A stretch of DNA of 53,089 nt from assembly GCA_014762635.1 (NCBI GenBank), contig JABURR010000025.1:1-53089 (forward strand), written 5' to 3'. The notes under the pieces are model-generated. The model was not told where the DNA came from and did not search any database. It saw only the letters and a program-made list of their open reading frames with translations. The DNA comes from Paracoccaceae bacterium (lineage in GTDB: Bacteria > Pseudomonadota > Alphaproteobacteria > Rhodobacterales > Rhodobacteraceae). Positions 1-6,202 of this stretch are shown here, in pieces (within the stretch, counting starts at the first letter, position 1; every line of letters begins with the position of its first letter). Both the position numbers and the translations under genes were made by a program.

Positions 1-19
1 AGATGTGTCTAAGACACAG
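1..19. other. Tn5/Nextera mosaic-end-like sequence at the contig edge
   Basis: The first 19 bases, AGATGTGTCTAAGACACAG, match the 19-bp Nextera/Tn5 mosaic end (AGATGTGTATAAGAGACAG, known sequence) at 17 of 19 positions and begin exactly at base 1. This suggests untrimmed library adapter rather than genome. The two differences also create a perfect 7+1+7 inverted repeat (TGTGTCT-A-AGACACA), so a natural palindrome cannot be excluded. The stop codon that ends the partial permease frame lies inside this segment and should not be trusted. Confidence 0.6.
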
Positions 20-74
20 TTCCGCACCCACCCTCGGGCCGGGCGCGGCGATGGGTGTTGACGTGCAATCTCAT
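20..74 (-). CDS. Second amino acid ABC transporter permease, N-terminal fragment (cut by window edge)
   Basis: An ATG at 74-72 overlaps the TGA stop of the upstream permease (ATGA, 4-nt overlap), which signals translational coupling in the minus-strand operon. Only about 18 codons are genomic before the sequence enters the adapter-like first 19 bases. Polar amino acid importers with two different permeases normally have the second one here, so this is inferred to be the partner membrane subunit. The fragment is too short to show a domain. The assignment rests on position and coupling alone. Confidence 0.5.
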
Positions 75-928
75 GCGGCGGCCTTTCTCTGGGCTTCGCC
101 ACCGGTGGTGGCCTGGCCGCGATTGAGCCGCGTGGTGATCCGGGCCAGCACCACCTCGCTCACCTTGGTGAAGCCCAGGTAGAAAACGAGCAGCGCCAGG
201 AAATACCACATGCGCCAGTCCCCATGCGGGTAGTCGGTGAAGCGCGGCGTCTTGGTCCCGCCAAGTTCCCGCGCCCAATAGACGATATCCTCGACCCCCA
301 GCAGGAACAGCAGCGGCGTCGCCTTGATCAGCACCATCCAGAGGTTCGACAGCCCCGGCAGCGCATAGATCCACATCTGTGGCACCAAAATCCGCCAGAA
401 GGTCTGGCGCGGGTTCATGCCATAGGCCTCGGCGGTCTCGAGTTGCCCATGCGGGACGGCGCGCATGGCACCGTAAAGCACGTTGGCCGCAAAGGCGCCG
501 AAGACGATGGCGAAGGTCAGCACCGCAAGGCTGAAGCCGTAGGTCTCATGCACCCATTGGGGCGAGTTTCCCAGGGGCAGCTTGGCCGCGTCGCAGACCA
601 CGAAATCATTGCCCTGACGGATCGGCTGGTCCCAGTCAGGGCATTTCACCTGGTGGCGCATCCACTCGAATGCCTGGTCCAGCGCGATCACGAAAAACAG
701 GAAGAAGGCGATATCGGGCACGCCGCGCACGATCGCGATATAGCCGCGCCCGAGCCACGCCAGCGGGGGGAAATGGCTGCGCGCCGCCGTGGCGCCGCCG
801 AACCCGAACATGAGCGCCGCCGGAGCGGTGATCGCCAGCAAAAGAAGAACAGTCCCCACCGAGGCATAGAGCCCCATGTGCTTTCCCGTGGTCAGGTAAC
901 AGGAAAGCCATTTGGTGCCTTCAAGCAC
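71..928 (-). CDS. Polar amino acid ABC transporter permease (HisM/HisQ family)
   Basis: This is an inner-membrane subunit of an amino acid importer, with hydrophobic segments near residues 20-45, 65-85, 130-155, 180-205 and 240-260. The permease coupling loop is visible as GQLETAEAYGMNPRQTF, the EAA-type contact with the ATPase. It sits downstream of the ATPase and binding protein and overlaps the next permease by 4 nt. The start is uncertain. The GTG at 928 has no Shine-Dalgarno, while the frame stays open upstream and encodes FSYCTDPS directly before it. A GGAG at 967-964 is well spaced only for a non-standard ATC at 955. The real protein is therefore probably about 9 residues longer. At 285 aa it is longer than the usual 220-240 aa because of a loop around residues 90-125 with two cysteines. 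The family is clear and the substrate is not. Confidence 0.88.
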   Translation of the reverse strand: MLEGTKWLSCYLTTGKHMGLYASVGTVLLLLAITAPAALMFGFGGATAARSHFPPLAWLGRGYIAIVRGVPDIAFFLFFVIALDQAFEWMRHQVKCPDWDQPIRQGNDFVVCDAAKLPLGNSPQWVHETYGFSLAVLTFAIVFGAFAANVLYGAMRAVPHGQLETAEAYGMNPRQTFWRILVPQMWIYALPGLSNLWMVLIKATPLLFLLGVEDIVYWARELGGTKTPRFTDYPHGDWRMWYFLALLVFYLGFTKVSEVVLARITTRLNRGQATTGGEAQRKAAA

Positions 929-977
929 CGAGGGATCTGTGCAGTAGGAAAAGATGGCGACGGCTCCGTGTGCAAAG

Positions 978-1006
978 CAGGGGCGCGCGTCAGGCGCGCG
1001 CCCCTG
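978..1006 (-). promoter_or_regulatory. Intercistronic hairpin after the binding-protein gene
   Basis: A perfect 12-bp stem (978-989 with 995-1006, CAGGGGCGCGCG and its complement) has a 5-nt loop. It lies 7 nt past the stop of the binding-protein gene and before the permease. There is no T-run on the minus strand, so it is more likely an mRNA-stabilising or attenuating element than a full terminator. Such elements are known to raise binding-protein levels over membrane subunits. Confidence 0.65.
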
Positions 1007-1012
1007 TCGTCA

Positions 1013-1741
1013 TCAGAAGGTGGCCGAGCCGGGCAGCCACTTCACGATCAGCGCGTTGAGCGAGCCGTCGTCCTTCATGGACTGGATCGCCGCGTCGAAC
1101 TTGGCTTTCAGTTCCGCGTCGCTTTCGCGGATACCCATGCCGATGCCGCCGCCCAGCAGGACGTCTTCGCCCACGATCATCAGGTCGGACTCGGCCTCGG
1201 CGATCGGGTCGAGGAAGGCCTTGTCGGCCAGGACCGCGTCGGCCTCACCGTTGCGCACGGCGGCGATGGTTTCCTCGGGCGTGGCGAATTCCAGCAGGGT
1301 GGCGCCGGACATCGAGGCGATGTGGCTGGCCTGAATCGTGCTGGCTTGGGCCGCGATCACGCCGTTTTCCAGGTCGACGCCCTCGGCAGCCGCAAGATAG
1401 GCCGACGGATCGGGCTGGGTGTAGTTCTGGGTGAAGTCGATCACCTCGTCACGCTCGGCGGTGATGCTCATGCCGGCGATGATCGTGTCGTAGTTGCCCG
1501 ACACGAGGTTCGGGATGATCGAGTCCCACTCGTTGGTGACCCACTCGCATTTCAGCTCGGCGCGCTTGCAGAGCTCGTCGCCGAGCTCACGCTCGAACCC
1601 GTCGACCTCACCGGCGTCGTTGAGGAAGTTGTACGGAGGGTAGGCGCCCTCGGTGCCCATGCGCACGGTCTGGCCGTGGCCTGCGGCGAAGGCGATGCCC
1701 GCGCTCAGCGTCAGGGCGGTGGTCAGCAAAATCTTCTTCAT
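1013..1741 (-). CDS. Amino acid ABC transporter periplasmic binding protein (HisJ/ArgT family)
   Basis: The protein has 242 aa, typical for family 3 solute-binding proteins. Residues 1-20 form a Sec signal peptide (MKK, hydrophobic core, AFA before AGHG). The mature part begins with the family pattern RMGTEGAYPPYNF, followed by GFERELGDELC, a conserved element around the ligand pocket. WDSIIPNLVSGNYDTIIAGMSIT is the highly conserved central segment, and ITAERDEVIDFTQNY follows it. The gene lies between the ATPase (32 nt upstream) and the permease, with a strong hairpin after its stop codon. The Asp and Arg positions fit the binding of an alpha-amino acid, probably a basic or polar one. The exact ligand cannot be read from sequence. 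Confidence 0.9.
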   Translation of the reverse strand: MKKILLTTALTLSAGIAFAAGHGQTVRMGTEGAYPPYNFLNDAGEVDGFERELGDELCKRAELKCEWVTNEWDSIIPNLVSGNYDTIIAGMSITAERDEVIDFTQNYTQPDPSAYLAAAEGVDLENGVIAAQASTIQASHIASMSGATLLEFATPEETIAAVRNGEADAVLADKAFLDPIAEAESDLMIVGEDVLLGGGIGMGIRESDAELKAKFDAAIQSMKDDGSLNALIVKWLPGSATF

Positions 1742-1773
1742 CTTCTTACTCCCAATTGAGCTGCTGTCGTTGT

Positions 1774-2553
1774 TCAGGCCGGGGCAGTCGCGCTCAGGAA
1801 CTGCCGCAGGCGTTCGGTTTTCGGTTGGTCGAAAAGGGTTTCGGGCGGACCTTCTTCCTCGACCTTTCCCTGGTGGAGAAAGACCACGTGATCCGACACG
1901 TCTCCGGCCATGCGCATGTCATGGGTGACGATGATCATGGTGCGGCCTTCCTCGGCCAGCGCCTTGATGACGCGCACCACTTCCTGTTCAAGCTCGGGGT
2001 CGAGCGCGGAGGTGGGCTCGTCGAACAGTAGCGCGCGCGGCTCCATGCAGAGCGCGCGGGCGATCGCCGCGCGCTGCTGCTGGCCGCCGGAAAGCTGCGC
2101 GGGATAGGCGTCGCACTTGTCGCCGATACCGACCTTGTCGAGGTAGCCGCGCGCAGCCTCTTCCACCTGCACCCGATCGCGGCCAAGCACGGTGACCGGG
2201 GCCTCCATCACGTTTTGCAGGATCGTCATGTGGGCCCAGAGGTTGAACTGCTGGAACACCATGGAAAGGTTCGTCCGGATGCGACGCACCTGCGCCTTGT
2301 CGGCGGGATGGCGGTTCATCCCCTCGCCGCGCCAGGTGATCGGCTCGCCCTCGAAGAGGATTTCGCCCTGCTGGCTGTCCTCAAGCAGGTTGGCGCATCG
2401 CAACAGCGTGGACTTGCCCGAGCCCGACGACCCGATGAGCGAGATCACATGCCCGCGCGGGGCCGTCAGGTCGACGCCCTTCAGCACCTCAAGCGACCCG
2501 TAGGCCTTGTGCAGATCGCGAATTTCGATGACGGGTGGCAGCGCGTCGGTCAC
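1774..2553 (-). CDS. Amino acid ABC transporter ATP-binding protein (HisP/GlnQ family)
   Basis: This is the cytoplasmic ATPase that powers the importer encoded downstream. All ABC motifs are intact: Walker A GSSGSGKST, Q-loop in VFQQFNLW, signature LSGGQQQR, Walker B ALLFDEPTSALD and the H-loop THD. The insert after the first strands (RGEGMNRHPADKAQVRRIR) is typical of the HisP branch for basic amino acids, which is a hint and not proof. I chose the GTG at 2553, giving 259 aa and VTDALPPVIEIRDLHKAYG. The open frame extends to a GTG at 2601, but that start has no ribosome site and adds an atypical basic tail. The gene is first in the minus-strand operon. Confidence 0.9.
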   Translation of the reverse strand: MTDALPPVIEIRDLHKAYGSLEVLKGVDLTAPRGHVISLIGSSGSGKSTLLRCANLLEDSQQGEILFEGEPITWRGEGMNRHPADKAQVRRIRTNLSMVFQQFNLWAHMTILQNVMEAPVTVLGRDRVQVEEAARGYLDKVGIGDKCDAYPAQLSGGQQQRAAIARALCMEPRALLFDEPTSALDPELEQEVVRVIKALAEEGRTMIIVTHDMRMAGDVSDHVVFLHQGKVEEEGPPETLFDQPKTERLRQFLSATAPA

Positions 2554-2684
2554 TTGGAACTCATTCCCCCTTTTGGGCCGAGAGTAGGGACGAATTTCCA
2601 CCCGATTGCAACGCCCAAACCCGGTGTTACGCTGCGGAAACTTTGGTCAGGGCGATGGGGCGGGAGGCCGGGATGAAACGCGCC

Positions 2685-3122
2685 TCAGCGCCGTTCGACC
2701 CGCTGGCGGGCCAATGCGCTGTCGCGATCGTTCACGCCCAGCATCGGCGCCACCATCCGCATCAACGCGTCTTCCCCATGATCGCGCTCCCCATCGGCGA
2801 GGACGATTTCCCAAAGGGATTCAACGATATGTTCCCGTTCTTCGTAAGGAACCGCGTCCTTGATCGCGCGGGTGAAACGGACTGTATCGGGGGCCTCATG
2901 CTCCAGCGTCTCGGCCTGGCTGCGCAGCTTGGTCGCCTCGAATGGCGAGAGCCCATAGCGGGCCTGCAAGAGCTTGTCGATGCGGGTGATCTCGGCCTCG
3001 GCATAATCTCCGTCGGCGCGGGCGATGCGCACCAGAAGCGCCGCAAGCGCGAGACGCGCATCCGCATCGGGCAGGGTGGCGGGTTGGGGCGCCGTCAGGC
3101 GTTTGAGCAACTCTCCGAACAT
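2685..3122 (-). CDS. TerB-family (tellurite resistance B-like) protein
   Basis: This 145-aa, mostly helical, acidic protein has no signal peptide and no membrane segment, and matches the TerB-like family (COG4103 type). The two visible repeats are AALLVRIARADGDYAEAEITRIDKLL (residues about 27-52) and ESLWEIVLADGERDHGEDALMRMV (about 101-124). Each carries an Asp-Gly-(Asp/Glu) cluster that in the family forms a metal-binding site. It ends NDRDSALARQRVERR. There is no other ter gene nearby, so a tellurite function is not implied. Single TerB-domain proteins are common in Rhodobacterales and of unknown role. The gene stands alone on the minus strand between the transporter and a rhodanese gene. 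Confidence 0.75.
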   Translation of the reverse strand: MFGELLKRLTAPQPATLPDADARLALAALLVRIARADGDYAEAEITRIDKLLQARYGLSPFEATKLRSQAETLEHEAPDTVRFTRAIKDAVPYEEREHIVESLWEIVLADGERDHGEDALMRMVAPMLGVNDRDSALARQRVERR

Positions 3123-3163
3123 GGGTCACATATATCCTTTCGCCGCCCCTTTTGAACCCCGGA

Positions 3164-3538
3164 TCAGTCTTCGGTCGGGCCGCCGGCCTCTTTCCAGTCC
3201 TTGAAGCCGCCGATGTTGAACACCGACGTGAACCCCATGTCTTTCAAGGTCTTGCCCGCCAATGCGGCTTGTCCGCCCGCGCCGCAGATAAGGCAGATAT
3301 CGGCATCCTTCTTCAGCGAGGCATTGTGGAACGGCGTTGCCTCGTCGGCGACGAACTCGATGAAACCGCGCGACACGCGCAGCGCGCCTGCGACGGTGCC
3401 GGACTTGGCTATATCGCCGCTGTCGCGCACGTCGACGAAGACCGCATTTCCGGCCTTGTGGCGCTCGATCGCTTCTTGCGGGGTCAGTTTCGGAACGACG
3501 GCGTGGGCCTCGTCCAGGAAGTCTTTCGCGCTTTTCAT
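3164..3538 (-). CDS. Single-domain rhodanese-like protein
   Basis: The protein has 124 aa and no signal peptide. Rhodanese landmarks are VFVDVRDSGDI (residues about 33-43), GALRVSRGFIEF, and the active-site loop CGAGGQAA with catalytic Cys85. The family usually has CxxGxR, and the loop here has Gln where Arg is common. The C-terminal part is VFNIGGFKDWKEAG, the classic GGxxxWxxxG signature. The start at 3538 is supported by AGGAGA 6 nt upstream. A longer frame to 3586 has no ribosome site. Rhodanese domains carry sulfane sulfur, and no partner is encoded next to it. The intergenic region toward the divergent dehydrogenase holds an 11-bp-spaced repeat array. Confidence 0.85.
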   Translation of the reverse strand: MKSAKDFLDEAHAVVPKLTPQEAIERHKAGNAVFVDVRDSGDIAKSGTVAGALRVSRGFIEFVADEATPFHNASLKKDADICLICGAGGQAALAGKTLKDMGFTSVFNIGGFKDWKEAGGPTED

Positions 3539-3619
3539 GGTTCTCTCCTGTTCGTTTTCGCGTCTCTCACAGGGAATATCGGGCAAAGCGCGGGCAGGGC
3601 AAGGTGCGCCTGAAAACGT

Positions 3620-3663
3620 GATCGGAAAACTATCGGAATTCCATCGGACTTTTGTCGGACTTG
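3620..3663. repeat. Four tandem 11-bp repeats with TCGGA core (putative regulator binding array)
   Basis: The units are GATCGGAAAAC, TATCGGAATTC, CATCGGACTTT and TGTCGGACTTG. TCGGA recurs exactly every 11 bp (cores beginning 3622, 3633, 3644 and 3655). The array lies between the divergent rhodanese gene (start 3538) and the COG4091 dehydrogenase (start 3757). The helical phasing places all copies on one DNA face, as expected for a regulator array. Confidence 0.6.
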
Positions 3664-3756
3664 TACGGCAACGAGAGATTCCTGTTGTCGTTCGCAGGGC
3701 CGCGCGACATTCATGAAACGCGCCCTTTGCGCGATGCTACCACGGGAGGAGACGAT

Positions 3757-5046
3757 ATGAACCTGGCAAGACTGGCCGCCGAGGCGGGCGAAAAGGGGAG
3801 TCCGGTCCGGGCGGGGCTGATCGGGGCGGGGAAATTCGGCTCCATGTTCCTCAGCCAGGTGCCGACGATCCCGGGGCTCGAGGTTGCGGCGATAGCCGAT
3901 CTGAGCGTGGACCGGGCGCGGGCCGCCTGTCGCGGGGTCGGCTGGGACGAGGCGCGGATCGAGGCGACGGCCTTCCTTGAAAGCGGGGCGGAGCTTGCGG
4001 CGCGCGATGACGTGGACGTGGTGATCGAGGCCACCGGCCATCCGCGCGCCGGCATCCGCCACGCGCGCGCCGCCATCGCGGCGGGCAAGCATATCGTCAT
4101 GGTCAACGTGGAGGCCGATGTGCTGGCCGGAGCCGCGCTGGCCGAAGAGGCACGCGCGGCGGGCGTGGTCTATTCCATGGCTTACGGCGATCAGCCTGCG
4201 CTGGTCTCGGAGATGGTGGACTGGGCGCGGGCCACGGGGTTCCACGTGACGGCGGCGGGGAAGGGCACGAAATACCTGCCCGCCTATCACTACGTGACGC
4301 CCGATGACGTGTGGTCGCATTACGGGCTGACGCCCGAGGAGGCAGCCAAGGCGGGGATGAACCCGCAGATGTTCAACTCTTTCCTCGATGGTACGAAAAG
4401 CGCGATCGAGATGGTGGCCATCGCCAATGCCACTGGTCTGAGCGTGCCCTCAGATGGCCTCGCCTTCCCGCCCTGCGGGGTGGATGACCTCTCGCACATC
4501 CTGCGCCCGCGCGAGCTGGGCGGGCAGCTCGAAGGGCGCGGCTATGCCGAGACGGTGTCCTCGCTGGAGCGGGACGGGCGGCCGGTGTTCCGCGATCTGC
4601 GCTGGGGGGTCTACGTGGTGCTTGAGGCGCCGAACGACTACGCGGCGGCTTGCTTCAAGCAATATGGCCTGCCCACCGACGACACGGGCCGGTTTGCGGC
4701 CATGTACAAACCGTTCCACCTGATCGGGCTGGAGCTTTCGGTCTCGGTCCTGAGTGCGGCGCTGCGCAACGAGCCTACCGGCTCGACCCGGTCGATGCGC
4801 GGCACGGTGGCGTCGGTCGCCAAGCGCGACCTGAAGGCGGGCGAGATGCTGGATGGCGAGGGCGGCTATACCGTCTGGGGCAAGGCGCTGCCCATCGAGC
4901 GGGCTGGCGTGGCGCTGCCGATCGGGCTGGCGCACGGGGTGGCAATGACCCGCGACGTCAAGGCGGGCGAGGTGCTGACGCTGGACGACGTGGTGCTGCC
5001 CGAGGACGAGGCGGTGACGCTCTATCGCGGGCTCGTGGGCCGGTAA
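3757..5046 (+). CDS. COG4091-type NAD(P)-dependent dehydrogenase with C-terminal SAF domain
   Basis: This 429-aa protein is of the family annotated as predicted homoserine dehydrogenase with a SAF domain. The Rossmann motif GLIGAGKFGS lies near residues 20-29, followed by a conserved acidic end of the second strand (VAAIADLS). VVIEATGHPRAG and GKHIVMVNVEADVLAG follow the pattern of homoserine-dehydrogenase-like folds. The C-terminal 75 residues (TVASVAKRDLKAGEML, then AMTRDVKAGEVLTLDDV) are the SAF domain, which is shared with sialic acid synthases, FlgA and UxaA/SuyA proteins. True homoserine dehydrogenase would have an ACT domain instead, so a role in threonine biosynthesis is unlikely. Family members are suspected to act in branched or C4/C5 polyol acid catabolism. 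The start has GGGAGGA 6 nt upstream. The gene is monocistronic. Confidence 0.75.
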   Translation: MNLARLAAEAGEKGSPVRAGLIGAGKFGSMFLSQVPTIPGLEVAAIADLSVDRARAACRGVGWDEARIEATAFLESGAELAARDDVDVVIEATGHPRAGIRHARAAIAAGKHIVMVNVEADVLAGAALAEEARAAGVVYSMAYGDQPALVSEMVDWARATGFHVTAAGKGTKYLPAYHYVTPDDVWSHYGLTPEEAAKAGMNPQMFNSFLDGTKSAIEMVAIANATGLSVPSDGLAFPPCGVDDLSHILRPRELGGQLEGRGYAETVSSLERDGRPVFRDLRWGVYVVLEAPNDYAAACFKQYGLPTDDTGRFAAMYKPFHLIGLELSVSVLSAALRNEPTGSTRSMRGTVASVAKRDLKAGEMLDGEGGYTVWGKALPIERAGVALPIGLAHGVAMTRDVKAGEVLTLDDVVLPEDEAVTLYRGLVGR

Positions 5047-5070
5047 GACGGTTTCCACGAAAAACGGGAC

Positions 5071-5108
5071 AAAAAAAGCGGCGACACCAGGGAGGTTGGT
5101 GTCGCCGC
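5071..5108 (-). terminator. Rho-independent terminator for the DUF1127 gene
   Basis: A perfect 11-bp stem (GCGGCGACACC at 5078-5088 with 5098-5108) has a 9-nt loop. Read on the minus strand it is followed at once by seven T residues (the A-run at 5071-5077). It lies 50 nt past the stop of the DUF1127 gene. The stem could also slow transcription from the plus-strand dehydrogenase gene, but no T-run follows in that direction. Confidence 0.85.
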
Positions 5109-5157
5109 CAATCTCAGGGCCTCAAGGGAGGAGAAGAGAGCCCCGATCCGGTATTCG

Positions 5158-5379
5158 TCAGGCGCCGTAGGCGGCCTGTCGTGCGATTTGCGGAATCTCG
5201 CTGCGGTGAAACCCGAGATCGGCAAGGTCGCGGTCGCTGAGCGCGTGCAGTTCCGTGACCGTCCTGGTGTAGACGGCGCGGCGGGCGGCACGCTCGGCAA
5301 GCGCGTCGAGAAGCTGTTGGTAGCGGGCTTTCAGGCCGAAGCTGTCGAAGCGCGCGAAATCGATATTTACGTAGGCCAT
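5158..5379 (-). CDS. DUF1127 domain small protein
   Basis: This 73-aa basic protein ends with the DUF1127 (YjiS-like) pattern: TVTELHALSDRDLADLGFHRSEIPQIAR at residues about 40-68, in which LSDRxLxDLGxxRxxI is the family hallmark. Small DUF1127 proteins of alphaproteobacteria are arginine-rich. Several have been reported to bind RNA and affect sRNA levels and stress adaptation, so a similar RNA-linked role is possible. The start at 5379 has AAGGAGG 7 nt upstream. The longer open frame to 5538 is not supported. It is monocistronic with a strong terminator, consistent with a highly expressed small gene. Confidence 0.88.
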   Translation of the reverse strand: MAYVNIDFARFDSFGLKARYQQLLDALAERAARRAVYTRTVTELHALSDRDLADLGFHRSEIPQIARQAAYGA

Positions 5380-5618
5380 GGTGAGCCTCCTTGGGCAAGT
5401 GGCGCCCAGTTGCGCCGTTGCCCGTAATCTATGCTGATGCTGCGGATGCACAATCTGCAAGACAGCAATGCCGCCATGCAGAAATGACAACACTGACGAC
5501 CAGAAAACGCATTGTTTTTCAGCATCTTGCTGCATCATTGCGCGGGTCGCGAAATGCAGGCCCGGTTATCGGGCCCAAATCGCCTCGCGAATCCGCTTCG
5601 GACGCTGCGTGCCGAATT
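5380..5618. other. Intergenic region upstream of the DUF1127 gene
   Basis: These 239 bases lie between the DUF1127 start (5379) and the Lrp-family stop (5619), both on the minus strand. They must hold the DUF1127 promoter. The region is more AT-rich than its surroundings around 5500-5530. I see no clear gene, convincing hairpin or operator here. Confidence 0.4.
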
Positions 5619-6086
5619 TCAGGGCGTTCTTGCGGCGGTGGATTTCACGCGCCTGAGGGGGATCGAGGATTCGATTTCGGCCACGCTTTTGACCTTGGTC
5701 AGGCGGCCCACCAGGAATTTCTCGAAATCGGCCATGTTGCGGGTGACCACGCGCAAAAGATAGTCGCGGTTGCCGGTCATCAGCCAGCAATCCACCACCT
5801 CGGGGAAGGTGGCGATCTCGGATTCGAAGGCCGAGAGCGCGTCGTCGATCTGCCGGTCTAGCTTGACCGAGACGAAGACCGAAACCTCGAACCCCAGCGC
5901 GGCCTCGTCGATCTGGGCGGCGTAGCCGGTGATGATCCCGGCTTCCTCGAGCCGTTTCAGGCGCCGCGCCACGGGCGAGGGGCTGAGGCCGATCCGCTCG
6001 CTCAGCGTCTGGACCGAGATGCGCCCGTCGCGGGTGACCTCGCGGAGGAGTCGAATATCAAATTCGTCAAGTTCGACGGATTTCAC
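5619..6086 (-). CDS. Lrp/AsnC-family transcriptional regulator
   Basis: This 155-aa protein has the standard two-part structure. An N-terminal helix-turn-helix (LDEFDIRLLREVTRDGRI then TLSERIGLSPSPVARRLKRLEEAGII, residues about 6-53) is followed by an alpha/beta ligand-sensing RAM domain. VDCWLMTGNRDYLLRVVTRNMADFEKFL (about 98-125) is the usual core of that domain, with the GxxDY element near the effector pocket. The start codon is GTG. It is divergent from the AceE-like gene with 116 bp between them. The same arrangement is known for the Pseudomonas MdeR regulator and mdeB, so control of the neighbour by an amino acid or 2-oxoacid is likely. Confidence 0.9.
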   Translation of the reverse strand: MKSVELDEFDIRLLREVTRDGRISVQTLSERIGLSPSPVARRLKRLEEAGIITGYAAQIDEAALGFEVSVFVSVKLDRQIDDALSAFESEIATFPEVVDCWLMTGNRDYLLRVVTRNMADFEKFLVGRLTKVKSVAEIESSIPLRRVKSTAARTP

Positions 6087-6202
6087 CGGGAAACCCCATA
6101 TTGAAAGCGGATACCACCACCAATGGCGGGATCCGTGGTCAGAATAGCCGAAAAATACCCGCCGTGAAGTGTATGATCCGCGCGAAACGAGAGGAAGGTC
6201 CG
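6087..6202. promoter_or_regulatory. Divergent promoter region between the Lrp-family regulator and the AceE-like gene
   Basis: These 116 bp must contain both promoters and the Lrp-type binding sites. A GGCGGG at 6125-6130 and its complement CCCGCC at 6158-6163 form a widely spaced dyad that could serve as paired half-sites. Lrp sites are degenerate, so no exact operator is claimed. Confidence 0.35.

Noticed and set aside
2685-3122. Tellurite resistance operon
   Set aside because: Only a single TerB-domain gene is present, with no TerC, TerD or TerZ neighbours.
3620-3663. CRISPR array or replication iterons
   Set aside because: Units are only 11 bp with no unique spacers, and there is no cas or rep gene nearby. 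A regulator array is more likely.
3757-5046. Housekeeping homoserine dehydrogenase
   Set aside because: It has a SAF domain at the C-terminus instead of an ACT domain and is not next to threonine genes.
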